DNA of 64,000 nt from Adiantum capillus-veneris. Lineage: Eukaryota; Streptophyta; Polypodiopsida; Polypodiales; Pteridaceae. Shown in pieces: positions 9,635 to 21,187 of this stretch. A program made the position numbers and the translations under genes. The stretch spans positions 7,949,497-8,013,496 of the forward strand of contig CM043964.1 of the NCBI GenBank assembly GCA_014529385.2, read 5' to 3'. Each line of letters starts with the position of its first letter. Within the stretch, counting starts at the first letter, position 1. The notes beneath the pieces are model-generated. The model did not search any database, had not been told where the DNA came from, and was given only the letters and a program-made list of their open reading frames with translations.

Positions 9635-10273
9635 CACGATATATGTGGTTCACCCAATGTGGGCTACGTCCACGGGAAAGCAGCCACTCAATGGCTTTAG
9701 CACTTCAAAAGAAGAAGTAGTTTACAAAGGGATTAAACCCTTAATAGAGCTCCCACCTTGCTTCACTCTCACCACCTCACACTCACCTTGTTGCATCAAC
9801 TTCACACTATGAAATGTGTGTAGAAATGGCCTCCTTTTATAGGCCAAAAGGGCTGCCCTCTCTTATGAGAGGCAGCCATGTGTAACCGTCCTTGTGCGAA
9901 TAAGTCCAAATCGGACCCTCTAATCTGCCCATGTGTGGCCGCCCTTGAGAAGACAAGTCCGCTTTTGAATTCGGCCACCGGCCACCGGCCATTGACTACC
10001 GGCCACTGGCCAACCGACCGGTTGTTTTCCGACCACTTTCCGGCCGCCGTTCGGCCATAATATTCCGGCGAGGGAAAAAAAAAAGTATCGAGGGCGGAGG
10101 GCCTCTGTCCCCAAGGCCCCTAAAGTTGCCCCTGATTCTTGTCCGTGAAAATTTTGGTTTCCGGTGAGTGATTTTCCTTCACGCACGATGGCTTCTCCTC
10201 ATAATGGGGGCCTTACAAATGTGCGCTTTTACCACAGAAGATTACAAGGGTAAATCAAGCTCCATACTTAACA
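9510..10273 (-). repeat. 5' LTR of copia-1 (764 bp)
   Basis: Terminal inverted bases TGTTAAG...CTTAACA bound the LTR. The end is confirmed by the 3' LTR fragment at 5384-5496 and by a related LTR at 63758. A GA microsatellite (9590-9630) lies near the inner edge. It contains repeated CCGGCCAC-type motifs at about 9972-10022. Confidence 0.92.
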
Positions 10274-10374
10274 TCTTTTGAGGCCGACAACATTTTCAAA
10301 ATAAAAAACGACATCGTATTCAGTTGAGACACATTTTTTTGTAAGATTGCCTGCGGCGAAACACTTTCTCCCTT

Positions 10375-10800
10375 TTGAGGTTCACAACATTTTCGAAATC
10401 GAAAACGGCATGCAGTCCTCGGGAAAAACCTTGTTCCCAAACATGCAAAATGCGTTTCCTTATTTTTGCCAAGAGGAAAATTTAGAAAATTAGCTTACTT
10501 TTTTAGGTTTTTACACTATGTTTCTCTATTATGGGGCGGAATTTCTAGTTTTCCCCTTGCGCTCAAGCGGCATTTTGGAAATTGTAGAGGTTGACAACAT
10601 TTTCGAAATCGAAAACAGCATGCAATATTCAGGAAAAAAACATTTTCTCAAACATACAAAATGTCTTTCCTTAGTTTTGCCAAGAGGAAAATTTAGAAAA
10701 CTAGGTTACTTTTCTAGTTTTTTACACTATTTTTCTCTATTTTGGGGTGGAGTTTCTCCTTTTCCCCTTGCGCTCAACCAGCATTTTGGAAATTGAAGAC
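10375..10800. repeat. 210-bp tandem duplication
   Basis: ACAACATTTTCGAAATCGAAAAC recurs at offset 210 (10385 and 10595), followed by parallel AAATTTAGAAAA and TTCCCCTTGCGCTCAA blocks. A third, partial ACAACATTTTC lies near 10287. The copies are diverged. Confidence 0.8.
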
Positions 10801-11250
10801 GTCACGATATTAAACTGCGACACATTTTCTCGGGACATTGACGGCATGTTATCAAATCGAGAGAAAGCAGATCATGCTTTTTTTTAAAAAACATTGGGAA
10901 TGATGCGCACATAATCCATTTCACCTTGAGTTCACCACGAGCCACTGACACAAAGAGTCATGAAACGTCTAAGCTAGTGCTCGAAAAAAAACTTTTTTTC
11001 CAAAACTTGGCGAACCTACATAAGCGAAACAACAAGGTAAATTTTCAAAATTTTGTAGGTCTTCCCACTTCAAATATAAAATTTAGAGGTAAATTTCGAA
11101 ATTTGTAGGGGGCAATACACTAAACCTAGGTTTTTTTTTCAAGCACTCGTCTAAGCCTTAAATAGGCTAGAAACATATTTTCTCAAGACTCTAAGATTGA
11201 CAGATTTTGAAAACGCCATAGTGTTAACACAGCCATTGTCAGCCAACCCT

Positions 11251-11515
11251 CTGCAGTCGTACTGAGCACCTCCCTCGCCCTCCGCAACCTCGCAAAGACC
11301 GGTTCGTCAGTCGTACTGAGCACCTCCCTCGCCCTCCGCAACCTAGCAAAGACTAGTTTGCCGACTGCAGTGGACTGCCTCTAAGGCTCTACAAGCATCG
11401 AGGCTGCAGCTCTGCATGCGCGTCAACTGCACGCAACAGAGATGGTACGCCGACTGCAGTTAAGCCTCTATAAACATCGAGGTTGCTGCTCCGCATGCGC
11501 GTCAACTGCACGCAA
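11251..11515. repeat. two short tandem duplications (54 bp and 79 bp)
   Basis: CAGTCGTACTGAGCACCTCC repeats with period 54 (11254, 11308). CATCGAGG plus GCATGCGCGTCAACTGCACG repeats with period 79 (11396, 11475). Confidence 0.8.
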
Positions 11516-12120
11516 CAAGGTGATATGATGGTGGTCTGCCACAGTTATGCATGAACATGGATTTATACACGCGGCAAGACAAAGCGCTAGTGGCGAGTGG
11601 CAGGCTGCAGCCCCTGCGCGCTGCTCAGGCGAGCGCTTGACGTGCTTGAACTCCTGTAAGCCTTTAAGGCTCGCCAAAATTTCACACGGCTCCAGCCTCC
11701 ACGTGGACGCCATAGAATGAAGGACGCCTAAACGGGCCTAACACTAAGGCCAATGCTTTAGCAGGCCAAAAAAGTTGTCAGCTGGCTCGTCTGAACCCGC
11801 CCGAGCCTGTCGGCTTGTGGGTGTAGGCTTTTAAAATTGCCAGTCTCATTATTGTTGAAGTACCTTAACGTGTGTCACGTCATTTTTGCCGTAAGCCCGC
11901 AGGCTGCTTGAAAGGGCAAAAGAGCGCGAGCTCTTCCTCTGTGTGTGTGTGTGAATAGAGAGAGGGGAGGGGGGGGCTCTCCTCCCAAAGGTCAACTCCC
12001 CAACTAGCTGCGCGATCAGTTGGGGGAGAGGCTGTTACAGATAAAATCAGAGTCATTTTGCTTGGATGGGCTCCGTTCCGTCGCCATCACGAAGCTTATT
12101 ACATCGTGTTCCCGCAATCC

Positions 12121-12122
<2 letters not shown>

Positions 12123-12166
<44 letters not shown>
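12123..12166. repeat. GA microsatellite upstream of the kelch gene
   Basis: About 22 GA units, ending roughly 206 bp before the kelch ATG, within the likely promoter or 5' UTR. Plant BBR/BPC proteins bind GA repeats (established); a regulatory role here is inference. Confidence 0.85.
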
Positions 12167-12167
<1 letters not shown>

Positions 12168-12372
12168 GCCCCCTCTACCATTGTCAACACCCAACGTTTT
12201 CCTAACTCGGTAGAGCCCAGAAAGGTACACATGCTCCTTTCTTCACTCTTTCCAAAGGGAACAACTTTTTGTGGGGGTGTGCGTATCCGCGCACACACCA
12301 CTGTGTAATTTGTATGTTCTGTAGCATTTGCCTCATAATTGAGCTCAGACGTCGAGGAAGGGAAGCATAATC

Positions 12373-13993
12373 ATGAAGGGGATGCAAATGGAGGGTGACC
12401 GGCTCGGCCACCTTCACCAGGAAGTGATGAAGCTAAAGAGGTCAGTTATGCGCTCGCAATGGCTGGTGGCTGCTCTCACAGTGCTTGTGGTGATCCTGGC
12501 CATTGCACTCATCGCACTGGGAGCAACACAAGGGAGTACCATTAAGCGTCTCAAATCTCGGCAAGGCCTTCTTCCCAATCCCAATGTGACATTTGCCACT
12601 CGCACTGGCGACCGCAAGGTCAATGATCTCACCTATGGTGGCAGCCTGTTTAGAGGCAGTGGGTTTTGGGCAGCAAAGCGTTCTCTTGAAGGTATTTCTA
12701 TCTCTCTCTCTCTCTCTTTCTCTGTGTCATCTTTTGATGTCCGCATTGTGGAAGGAAATTTCATGGTTACAGTCAGTCTGGTTTCCCTACAGCCGCTTTG
12801 ACAGACCATGTGGCTATTGGTTACAATGACGTTGTCTACATATTGGGGGGAGCCAAAGGTGATGGCAATTTGACAAGCGAAGTATGGAAGTATGACTCTG
12901 TCTTCCATAACTACACATTTATGGCACCAATGCCTGAGCCGCGATACCGTTTCGGTGCTGCAATCATTGAAAGTGAGCATTGCGGAAACCCATTCAGGAA
13001 TTCTTCGTCTTTTACTATTGCTGTCCTCTGTGGTCATATACGACATATGTTGTGCATGCAGATACCATATATGTTGTAGGTGGAAGGAATGTCTCTGACA
13101 ACTTGGAGGCCCAGCCTAATGATGGAATGGTCAAGACAACTCTAATATACGATATTGTGACCAATACATGGAGAAAAGGAACGGATGCGCTTGACTTTCA
13201 AGGAGACACTTGTGCTGCTGCTCTTGATGGAAAGGTTAGTGAAATGTTGAAGCCATTCTTGTAAGCTAAGCTCATTTTGTGCAGATACTTTAGTATAATT
13301 TAGCCATACATGCAGCTTTCATGCGCGTAAAGCCCAAAAATTTGTATAGCATGTGATTGGATCTTTGATGCTCAACTGCAAAAAAGGCGGATACTCAATG
13401 AGTTTGCATAAGCTGCTATTGTGTTTCGGTTCTGGTTATTACAAATATTGTATGAATGAGTATGTGTAAAAAGAGTACATGGTGATTACCTTGTTTCCTC
13501 GCCAGTTTATATGTGTGTAAAATGTCTGTTGTGATTAGTCACCTGGTTTGAGATAAGAGACTTGCAACACCTGTTATGTGGAGGTTGATAGCTCGGTGGA
13601 CATCACTTGCTGATGCAATTTGCATGTTATTCAGATTTACATGGTTGGAGGTTACGGTGTAAACTACTCATACTTGAATACCACAGCAGTATATGATCCT
13701 GCAACGAATTCTTGGTCTCGCTTACCTGACATGCCAACGCCTCGCGGAGATCTCATGTGTGCGTCTCTAAATGGAGAGATTTACGTTCTTGGAGGCTATT
13801 ATGTAAGCAATCCCTTCATTTTTTGTGCGTCACTAAGCCCCAAGTATGTCACAAAGGTTACATGTTTCCTCCAAAACTTTTGACAGGACCCAACAGGGGA
13901 TCGCCCTAATTCGTTTTCTGCGAAGATGGAGTCGTTTAATCCTACTACAGGAGTGTGGACAACCAGGCCAGATCTGTTGACTCCAAGGGGAGA

Positions 13994-14038
<45 letters not shown>

Positions 14039-14249
14039 CCCGGCTCTCCTTTTTCCGTCTAAACACACATACACACACACTTTTTCTTTTGGTAATGCTG
14101 TATTGACTTACTAATGGGAAACCTCAAGGTGAGGAAAACCTATCGAAAAAGTTAGATAATAGATAAACTTAGAAACCGTCAATTAGAGCTCATCGCACAC
14201 ATACACGCAGAGGCACAAATGCAACTTCAAATCCATGGATTCCCTCAAA

Positions 14250-14291
<42 letters not shown>

Positions 14292-14869
14292 GCATATGCA
14301 ACTCCAAATGCATGGATACCCAATGCAGACCAAGCGATTGAACTCAAATATTGAGCATGACAGGCGGTTGTAGCGCTGGAAGGCGGCAGAATCATCCTTG
14401 TAGGTGGGGAAGGTCACTATCGCGAAGAGGATGGCTACAAGTACCCAAAGCATGTCAACGAGGTACACTCTTGAATTTATCATTTATGTTTGATGTTTTT
14501 GCAGACGCGGACCATTGTGGATTCGAGCTTTGTTGCACACTGTGCTTATGTTTGCCACATCCCTATTACTTAATGCGCCACGACTGTGTATAATGTATAT
14601 TGTGGTGCCTTTGCCAGGTTTACTATGCATCCGATCAAACTTGGGTTCAGAAGGCCATGATGACAACAGCTCGCTTTAGGACAGCCGCAGCAACAGCGGG
14701 TGGTCTCACATTTGTTTTTGGAGGTGCGGATGTCTGCATACAACAACCTATTTGCCCAGCTTTAGATCAGAATGAGGTTTTCTTGGATGTGGACCATCCA
14801 CATGTCTATATATACCTCAAGAATGAGGCTTACAATGATAACGCAGCTCTCACCAGGTACCCGTTGTAA
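12373..14869 (+). CDS. membrane-anchored kelch-repeat protein, 7 exons, 432 aa
   Basis: Exons: 12373-12691, 12793-12972, 13062-13234, 13635-13802, 13887-13994, 14364-14462, 14618-14869. All phases agree and the sum is 1299 nt including TAA. Introns are GT-AG except intron 5, which now starts GC in front of a 40-C run. The protein starts MKGMQMEGDRL. Residues 30-51 form one hydrophobic segment after a basic stretch, suggesting a type II signal anchor. Six kelch blades carry the motifs VYILGGAKG, IYVVGGRN, IYMVGGYG, IYVLGGYY, IILVGGEG and FVFGGAD, consistent with a six-bladed propeller. At least five N-X-S/T sites lie after the anchor (first NVT at residue 71), fitting a luminal or extracellular domain. 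Kelch propellers bind proteins or sugars; the partner is unknown. No F-box or BTB domain is seen. This is the only host gene I support in the window. Confidence 0.85.
13996..14035 (+). repeat. C40 homopolymer at the intron 5 splice donor
   Basis: Forty consecutive C immediately after AGGGGAGATG. It starts at the second base of the inferred intron, so the donor reads GC or has been overwritten. It could be a collapse or expansion error of sequencing. Confidence 0.75.
14252..14288. repeat. CA microsatellite in kelch intron 5
   Basis: About 18 CA units inside the intron between exons 5 and 6. Confidence 0.9.
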
Positions 14870-15173
14870 AGCCATACACTCTTAAGCATACGGCTACGTT
14901 CAAATCTAGCATCCTGATGATGCCCCTAAATAGGGGAAGAAGGTGGGGGGCTTCTGAATAAATGGCTTGAATAGGTCACTTGTAAATAGCTAGATCATTG
15001 AAAAGCTTCGCCACATTCATGTAATTACCAAGTTTTATTGGTAGCCCAGCAATCATTAGAACCGGTGATGATCGGTCCTACGGGAAACGTTACTACTACT
15101 GTTTTTGAAGCCCTCAGTAGATCCAATTAGCTGAGTTGTACTGAGTTGTTTGTGGAGCCGTCCATTGTAATGG

Positions 15174-15179
15174 AATAAA
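15174..15179 (+). terminator. candidate poly(A) signal of the kelch gene
   Basis: AATAAA about 305 bp after the stop codon, in GGAATAAAATATC. An earlier GAATAAATG lies near 14955. Which one is used cannot be told from sequence. Confidence 0.4.
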
Positions 15180-17738
15180 ATATCTTAAAGCTGGATCAAC
15201 TTTTGAAACTTGAAATGCCGCAACTTTGAACGTATGAGTGACCATGACGATGAGGTCGTTTTGGATGTTTGCATTCTTAGCTCAAATTGCAAGTAACAGA
15301 TGTCTGCATGGGATTGGAGTGTTGTGGTCACAGCGATTCTGCGGCTGGTTATGAAATCCATGTCTCCTTGATTGTCACTCATGTGCTACCAAATTGATAT
15401 TATGATTCTATTGAGATACCATTATGATTATAGTCTCAATACACTAATAGAGTTTCTTGAGAATAATAGGACCTTGTGCCATGTTGAGAGATCTTAGCTT
15501 AGGATTGTTTTATGAAAGTTTGGCAGAGTTTTTTTTGGAGAGGCAGAGTCCTTTTGATTCATGGTTTTCTTTGGTTTGGTGCATGTTTGTCTAGTAGGAC
15601 AAGCATAACTCTAATTGTAATGTACCCAACATTTTTCAATAAAAACTATTTCATTTACTTTACGAAAGTAATTAAGGTTCACATTTTTGTTAAGTCATAA
15701 AGCATTGCAATGTAATGATCGGATAAAAAATTGGACTCTTAGACTATTAATTATGGCCCTTGCGTGAGAACAATAGGTTGCTATGGAAAATTTAAGCTTT
15801 AAGATTATAATTGAAGGTGAGAGTTGACTCTTAAGAAAACGATAGAAATTTTAGCTTAAGTTTTAGGAAAGAATGAGTAGTTTTAAGAAAGGAGTACTAG
15901 TTTTAGGAAAGAAAAAGTGTTTGTAAGAAAAGAGTATTTTTAAGAAGACAAAGAAAGTAAATCAAGATTAGAGCTTTCTTCTTTAAAAACCAAGTTTCTC
16001 TTCAAATTACTCTTAAACTTGTGCATAGAGATGTGTGTCCGTAAAAAATAAAAAATAAAATATATATATATATTTGAGGTCGCGAACATACGAGAACTTA
16101 TCACTTTGCTTCTTGCTATTCTTAGTTTTTGCTTTTGGCTTTTGAGAGCTTATATAAAGACTCCTCTTCTTCACCTTTAAAAAGATATATACAAAAGTCT
16201 TCAAAAGCAGATACTCCCTTGCGTGGACGTCGGAGTTATCTTCTCTCTCAACCTCTTTCCCTCAAGCTCATCCTTAACCCATCTTCTTCTCTAACTCCAT
16301 TTTTTACCATCATCTTGTTGTTTCTCAGATTGTTTTCTCTTTCTTTCTCTTGCCATCTTCTCGGCAAGCAAAGAAGCCATAACTCTACTTTTCACGACGA
16401 AGCTTTTCCTCTTCTCAATCTCGATACGATGGCTTCGAAGCGGGTCACATGAAGCTCTAAAGATGTTTTCTTTTCACCTCTTAGAAAGATACAAAGAAAG
16501 ATATCATCTATTCCAATCGTAGCTCAAGCGGATGTATCGGCTTTGGAAGAAGTTGAAACCACCCAACCTCAAACACGGAAGGTAGCTCCACTCGTCATTA
16601 ATCTAGTAAGATAAATTTATAATTCTGCATCGTTCTATATGTTGATTTGGTAAGTTAAGTTTAAGAATTTTTCTTAAACTGTCAAAGAAACGTGATTGTA
16701 TCACAAGAAACAAGCACACAATTTTGTAGAATAGTGAAAGATTGTTTAATAAATTGTCACTGTTCGATAAATTGTTATTGCGTGATAAATTGTTATTATT
16801 TGTTAACTTGTTACTGTTTGATATTAAGAGTTGGCCGATCATGTTTGAAGAATCATTTAAGAGAAGAATGGTTGAAAATATCTTTTGTTCCTTGCAGTTC
16901 GCGAGATGTCTCTCAATTTAACGAGATAATCCCGTGGTTAGCACAGATTAAGCTGAGATCATTGACTCTCTTTTTATCTCTCGCGATTAACGAGATGTCT
17001 CACGGTTAGGAAGATGTCCTTGCAATTAGTATTGAGAAAGTTTCACAATTTGCGGTTAGCAAATAAGTAAATCATTTACAAAGGCTTTGTTGGTGGTTAG
17101 ACAAAGAAAGTCTACAGGTAACGACACTCATAAAAAATAAAAAAATCATTTTTTTTTTGGTTTAAGTATAGGTTTGTTTTCATTAGGTTTTGTTTAAATT
17201 ACTTTACTAATGTTTGAAGTGTTGTGTGAACAAATTTGTGTCTGGAACTAATAAAGGAACCCTGTTTGTATACGTAAAACACTGTGGTGTTTAAAAAACA
17301 AAAAGATCGGGTGAGTGCGGTGTGGAAAGTGAGAGACTAGTATCCAAACTATGTCTACGGACGGGTGGACCCGATTAATCGGGTACTTTTTATAAGACTA
17401 TTGATTAATTAAGCATAAGTCTCATACTATGTTCATGATTTATGAATGACAGCCATGCCTCTTAAACGTGGAGAAAAAAGAGTTGTTTATAGATCCTAAG
17501 TATGCCACTGAGATTTTATTTTTGTGATATAAGAATTAGCTCCCATAGGTAATCCATTGAAATGACCTATGGCATATGACTCTTGCAACCACAATCACGA
17601 CGGATAGAGAACTTCCTCTCTTCTATTGCTTGTACATTTGCTTCGTGAAAATGGAGTAGGATGTCGTCAACAGAACTTGAGAATAAAGGAAGGCCAACTA
17701 TCAAGTCACCCCAATCTTTCGGGGTTAGGAACCTCACA
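15180..17738 (+). repeat. AT-rich stretch ending as a probable 5' LTR
   Basis: Only the right edge is supported: it ends GGAACCTCACA and is followed after two bases by a Met-tRNA primer site at 17741. A TATATAAA at 16151-16158 inside a pyrimidine-rich context looks like an LTR promoter. The left edge and the partner LTR were not found. No coding sequence is seen. Confidence 0.45.
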
Positions 17739-17740
17739 AT

Positions 17741-17752
17741 TGGTATCAGAGC
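17741..17752 (+). promoter_or_regulatory. primer binding site of a decayed LTR element
   Basis: TGGTATCAGAGC follows CTCACA-AT, the arrangement of a plus-strand 5' LTR end. Confidence 0.8.
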
Positions 17753-18714
17753 TCTAATTCACCTTGGTCACGAAACCCTTGTGATTTTAAGCATGAAGAT
17801 TGTATCCGATAGAGGGAGGTTGTTTTCGTTCAATCTGCCACCAAAGGGATTGCTTTTGAAGAATAAGTTTAACAAATAGTCCTTGGCATGTTACTTGGTG
17901 GATGCTTTTACCTATTCGGATAGTTGTTGCCAATTACCTCTTGCTCCCGCACTTAGCTTTTCTATGTGTTTGAGCTAGCACACATGTTTTATTAGACAAA
18001 TGTTGAGTAAAATGAGGTTTGATCAATCACATGTGAAGTTTAAACAAGAACCGCACTTGATGAGCTCTAATCAAACCACGAGGAGCTTCTTGCAACATTC
18101 CCTTTTGGCTCATCACATGCTTGTACACACCACAAATGTAATGGCTATGAATCTTTCTTGTATAATCTCTTGGAAAAATGATTGTTGTAGTAATTTTAAT
18201 CTTATTTTTTGGTAGCGTCCATCCTATTTTCATAGATAACTTTGAAGTAAATTATAAGGTTTGAGGAAAATTCATGATGTTTCTATACCAATCTTTCTGT
18301 CAGCGGCGGTTGGGATAGGTAACTATTGTATGTGTGGAAGACTATTACCTTGCATTGAATCTTCTATTTCTCCATCCTATGACCAAGACATAAATTCGAT
18401 ATTTTCTATCCTTTTAATTTTCACAATGTAGAAACTATTGGCTACTATCCAACCAAGGTCTTCCCAAAGCATCCCTTCTAGTGGTGTGCTACAAAGGACA
18501 TTCAGTTTCTTTTCCTTGGATCAAAAGTTTTTGGCTAACTCTACAGTGACTGAATTAGAGTTCTTTGCTAAAAAAAAGGCGAAGCTCAAGGACACATAAT
18601 CAAAAGCTGTATTGCTTAGTGTGAAAGCACAGAGACAATCTAGTCCTAGTATGAATTAGCGTATATACTTCTTCGAGGAACAAATCTCTTGATGAGAAAA
18701 AGATGTGCCCTAGT
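17753..18714 (+). other. internal remnant without recognisable coding
   Basis: Sequence after the primer site, probably a decayed gag region by position. I recognise no domain in any frame. Confidence 0.3.
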
Positions 18715-19549
18715 GTGCCTATCACCCACAAAGGGATGGCCAAAGTGAGATAGCTAACCTTACGATTCTCGATCTATTAAAGACCTATGTTATAGAAGTA
18801 GATCAATGCTCACAATGGGAGAAGTATCTGCCACTTGTAGAGTATACGTACAATAACACTATCAATACTACTATAGGAAAGACACGTTTTGAAATCATAG
18901 AGGGAAGACCTAAAAGTTCCTTGCTACTTAAGGTACATGGAAAGATCTTCGCTTGCCGATAAGTATAGCCGTGACCTACAAGGGTCTTTTCAAAAGATTA
19001 AGGAGGCTATATCCATTTTTTAACAAAGGCAAAAAGCTGCTGCTAACAAGCACAGAAGGGCCTTAACATTCAAAGAAAATGATTGGTTCTTAATTAAGTT
19101 TCCTACGACTCAATTAAGGTAGAAAACGAGCAAAAATTCTACGGGCCACCAAAAGTATTATGCTAAATTAGCAAAAAGATACTATGGTCCTTTTCAAATT
19201 TTAAGACCAATCAATGAAATGGCCTATCAACTTAAGTTGGCCAACCATTGGCTCATACACAATGCTTTTGATGTGAGCCTACTCAAGCTTTACAAAGGAT
19301 CTCAAAGGAGAACCACCAACAAACCCAATTACTGAAGACTCCCCAGAGATCGAAGATCAAGAAGGGGTGTTACAACCCGAAGCTATCCTTCAATATGAGG
19401 ACAAGGTACTACGACATGGTAAGATTATCCCCCGACGATATATTATTAAATTAAAAAATTATCCTTTTGAAGATGCTAGATGGATGCAAGGAACACAACT
19501 TAAGCATAGTATGAACCTTGTCAATGCTTACAATGCTACACTAGAGTAA
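18715..19549 (+). pseudogene. gypsy integrase end plus chromodomain-like tail
   Basis: One frame reads HPQRDGQSEIANL, then KYLPLVEYTYNNT and FEIIEGRP, the end of a Ty3/gypsy integrase core including its catalytic Glu. After several stops, YYGPFQILRPI, YQLKLANHW and NAFDVSLLKLYKG form the C-terminal SH3-like domain. Then YEDKVLRHGKIIPRRYIIKLKNYP and FEDARWM resemble a chromodomain-like tail (19367-19549). The copy has lost the rest of pol. It is followed at 19910 by a 3' LTR. Confidence 0.8.
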
Positions 19550-20731
19550 GCAAATGTAAATGTTTCCTTTAAATGATCAATGTTTTTGTCTTATAAAACT
19601 AGGTATCTCTTTTTATTGTGCAAAAATTTAAGTAGTATGTATGCTTATAATCATGTTTGTGTTGACGACGTCTCTCAAACACCAAGTAGAATTTGTCATT
19701 CTACTTTGGGAGAATGAAACGGACTCAAGATCAGACATGCTTGCAACAACTAATTCTCCCAAGCACCAAATGGATTAGTCATCCGTTATGGAATGATGTT
19801 GTAGGGTAAAAAGGGATCCTCTACCCTCTAAGAAACATAGACCAATAACTAAGGCTTTATCTCTTCTACCTCATAGTCGAGGACGACTATGATTTCAAGA
19901 GAGAGATAATGTCATAAAATCTAATATCTAACTAACCCGAATGATTTTTTCATATTAAACAGATCATTTAATGTGGAAGAATAAACGAGAACAAGAGTTA
20001 GAATATAGACACGTGTTTATGGATCTATCTCAGCACGGGACCAAACTCAATGGGTCCAAATGAGAGATGGTATGTCAAAGAGAAATGCTAGCTAATAAAT
20101 CTTGAAAGACCTTAGGGTTAGCTTCATTAAAGACATCCAAAGGTTAGTGTTAAAAGTCCTTAGACCTAGGACCTTAGGCAAGCTAGGGATGAGCTTGAGG
20201 TGGGAGCCCGGTCCAAGCTCGAGGTGCTTGTCGTGCTTGCTGACTAAGGTGCTTGAGGTGCTTGTCATGCTTGATGATTAAGGTGCTTGAGGGGCTTCAT
20301 GACTAAGGTGGTCAAGGGGTGAGGTGTTCCAAAGTCAACATGACCCCTACAAGAAGGGGGGCCAGCCCTTAAGCTAGGGGCATGAGAGAGAACACACACA
20401 TACTCACTCAAGGCAAGCCCAAGACCTACGAGGCAACAAGGACACAAGCACCTACACATGATTCCCTTATGTAGTGCCTAAATCCTATTGGTTGACCTCT
20501 AAAGGGATCCAATGAGAATTTAGTTTATTTAATTAATTGTTTAAGTATCATTCAAGGCCTCTCTCTTAAAGGGGAAAGAAGGACACTTGTCCAAATGCTA
20601 CCATGGTTGCTTGATATGCCTAATACGTGTGATTTTCTAGTCTAGAGGAGTCCAATCAACTTCAAGCTTGAGCTAGGAAGAGGGGTCAATCCAAGCAAGG
20701 AGGGGTGTAGCTTGAACATATACTCTCTGTC

Positions 20732-20740
20732 TCTCTCTCT

Positions 20741-20822
<82 letters not shown>

Positions 20823-20859
20823 GCACGCACGCACGCACGCACGCGCGTGCGCGCGCGCA

Positions 20860-20891
<32 letters not shown>

Positions 20892-20903
20892 CACACACAC
20901 GCA

Positions 20904-20959
<56 letters not shown>
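20732..20959. repeat. compound CT-CA-CG microsatellite
   Basis: A CT run, then CA, ACGC and alternating CG/CA blocks ending in CA. The spurious long frames in this stretch are only translated repeats. Confidence 0.95.
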
Positions 20960-20960
<1 letters not shown>

Positions 20961-20976
20961 TCTCATGGTGTGTTGA

Positions 20977-20981
20977 GAAAG
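20977..20981. other. left target-site duplication of copia-2
   Basis: GAAAG immediately before the 5' LTR; the identical GAAAG is at 26536-26540. Confidence 0.9.
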
Positions 20982-21173
20982 TGTTGGGGTATAAAGCCCA
21001 ACGTGGTCGCCCAGGTAAGTGGGCGGGCCGCCAGGTATGTACACATATTCTTTTGTAAAAACCTAATAACAACTCACTATGCTCTACACATTACAGTAGA
21101 GCGAGTTCACCATATTGTCGTGCTCTTCTTCTCGCACTCTCTCTCGCGTCGCACTTCCGCTCGTACTCCTTGA
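20982..21173 (+). repeat. 5' LTR of copia-2 (192 bp)
   Basis: Begins TGTTGGGGTATAAAGCCC and ends ACTCCTTGA, the terminal CA being mutated to GA. Very short for a copia LTR. Confidence 0.93.
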
Positions 21174-21175
21174 AG

Positions 21176-21187
21176 TGGTATCAGAGC
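21176..21187 (+). promoter_or_regulatory. primer binding site of copia-2
   Basis: TGGTATCAGAGC two bases after the LTR. Confidence 0.95.

Larger units (their letters stand above)
5384..10273 (-). mobile_element. copia-1: Tnt1/Tork-type LTR retrotransposon
   Basis: Minus-strand element with 5' LTR (9510-10273), Met-tRNA primer site, gag, protease, integrase, reverse transcriptase, RNase H, polypurine tract and a 3' LTR cut to its first 113 bp. The domain order PR-INT-RT-RH defines copia. The gag and pol resemble Tnt1-94-type (Tork lineage) proteins. The rest of the 3' LTR was displaced leftward by the gypsy insertion at 5383/5384. Coding capacity is broken by at least two frameshifts and two stops, and the integrase has lost its catalytic glutamate. 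Confidence 0.93.
10274..12122. other. non-coding stretch with local tandem repeats
   Basis: No gene seen. It holds the 210-bp and the 54/79-bp tandem duplications listed separately, followed by GC-richer sequence up to the kelch gene. It may include the kelch promoter; no clear TATA box could be assigned. Confidence 0.5.

Noticed and set aside
10375-10800. CRISPR-like repeat array
   Set aside because: Only two full long units, direct tandem without spacers; plant DNA.
11468-11713. 81-aa minus-strand frame
   Set aside because: Overlaps tandem repeats, no domain, no start context.
13799-14114. Poly-glycine or poly-proline frames across the C40 run
   Set aside because: Homopolymer translation; the spliced kelch model is consistent without it.
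20673-21173. Frames with CVCVCV, HTHTHT and SLSLSL runs
   Set aside because: Translated CA/CT/CG microsatellite running into a copia LTR.
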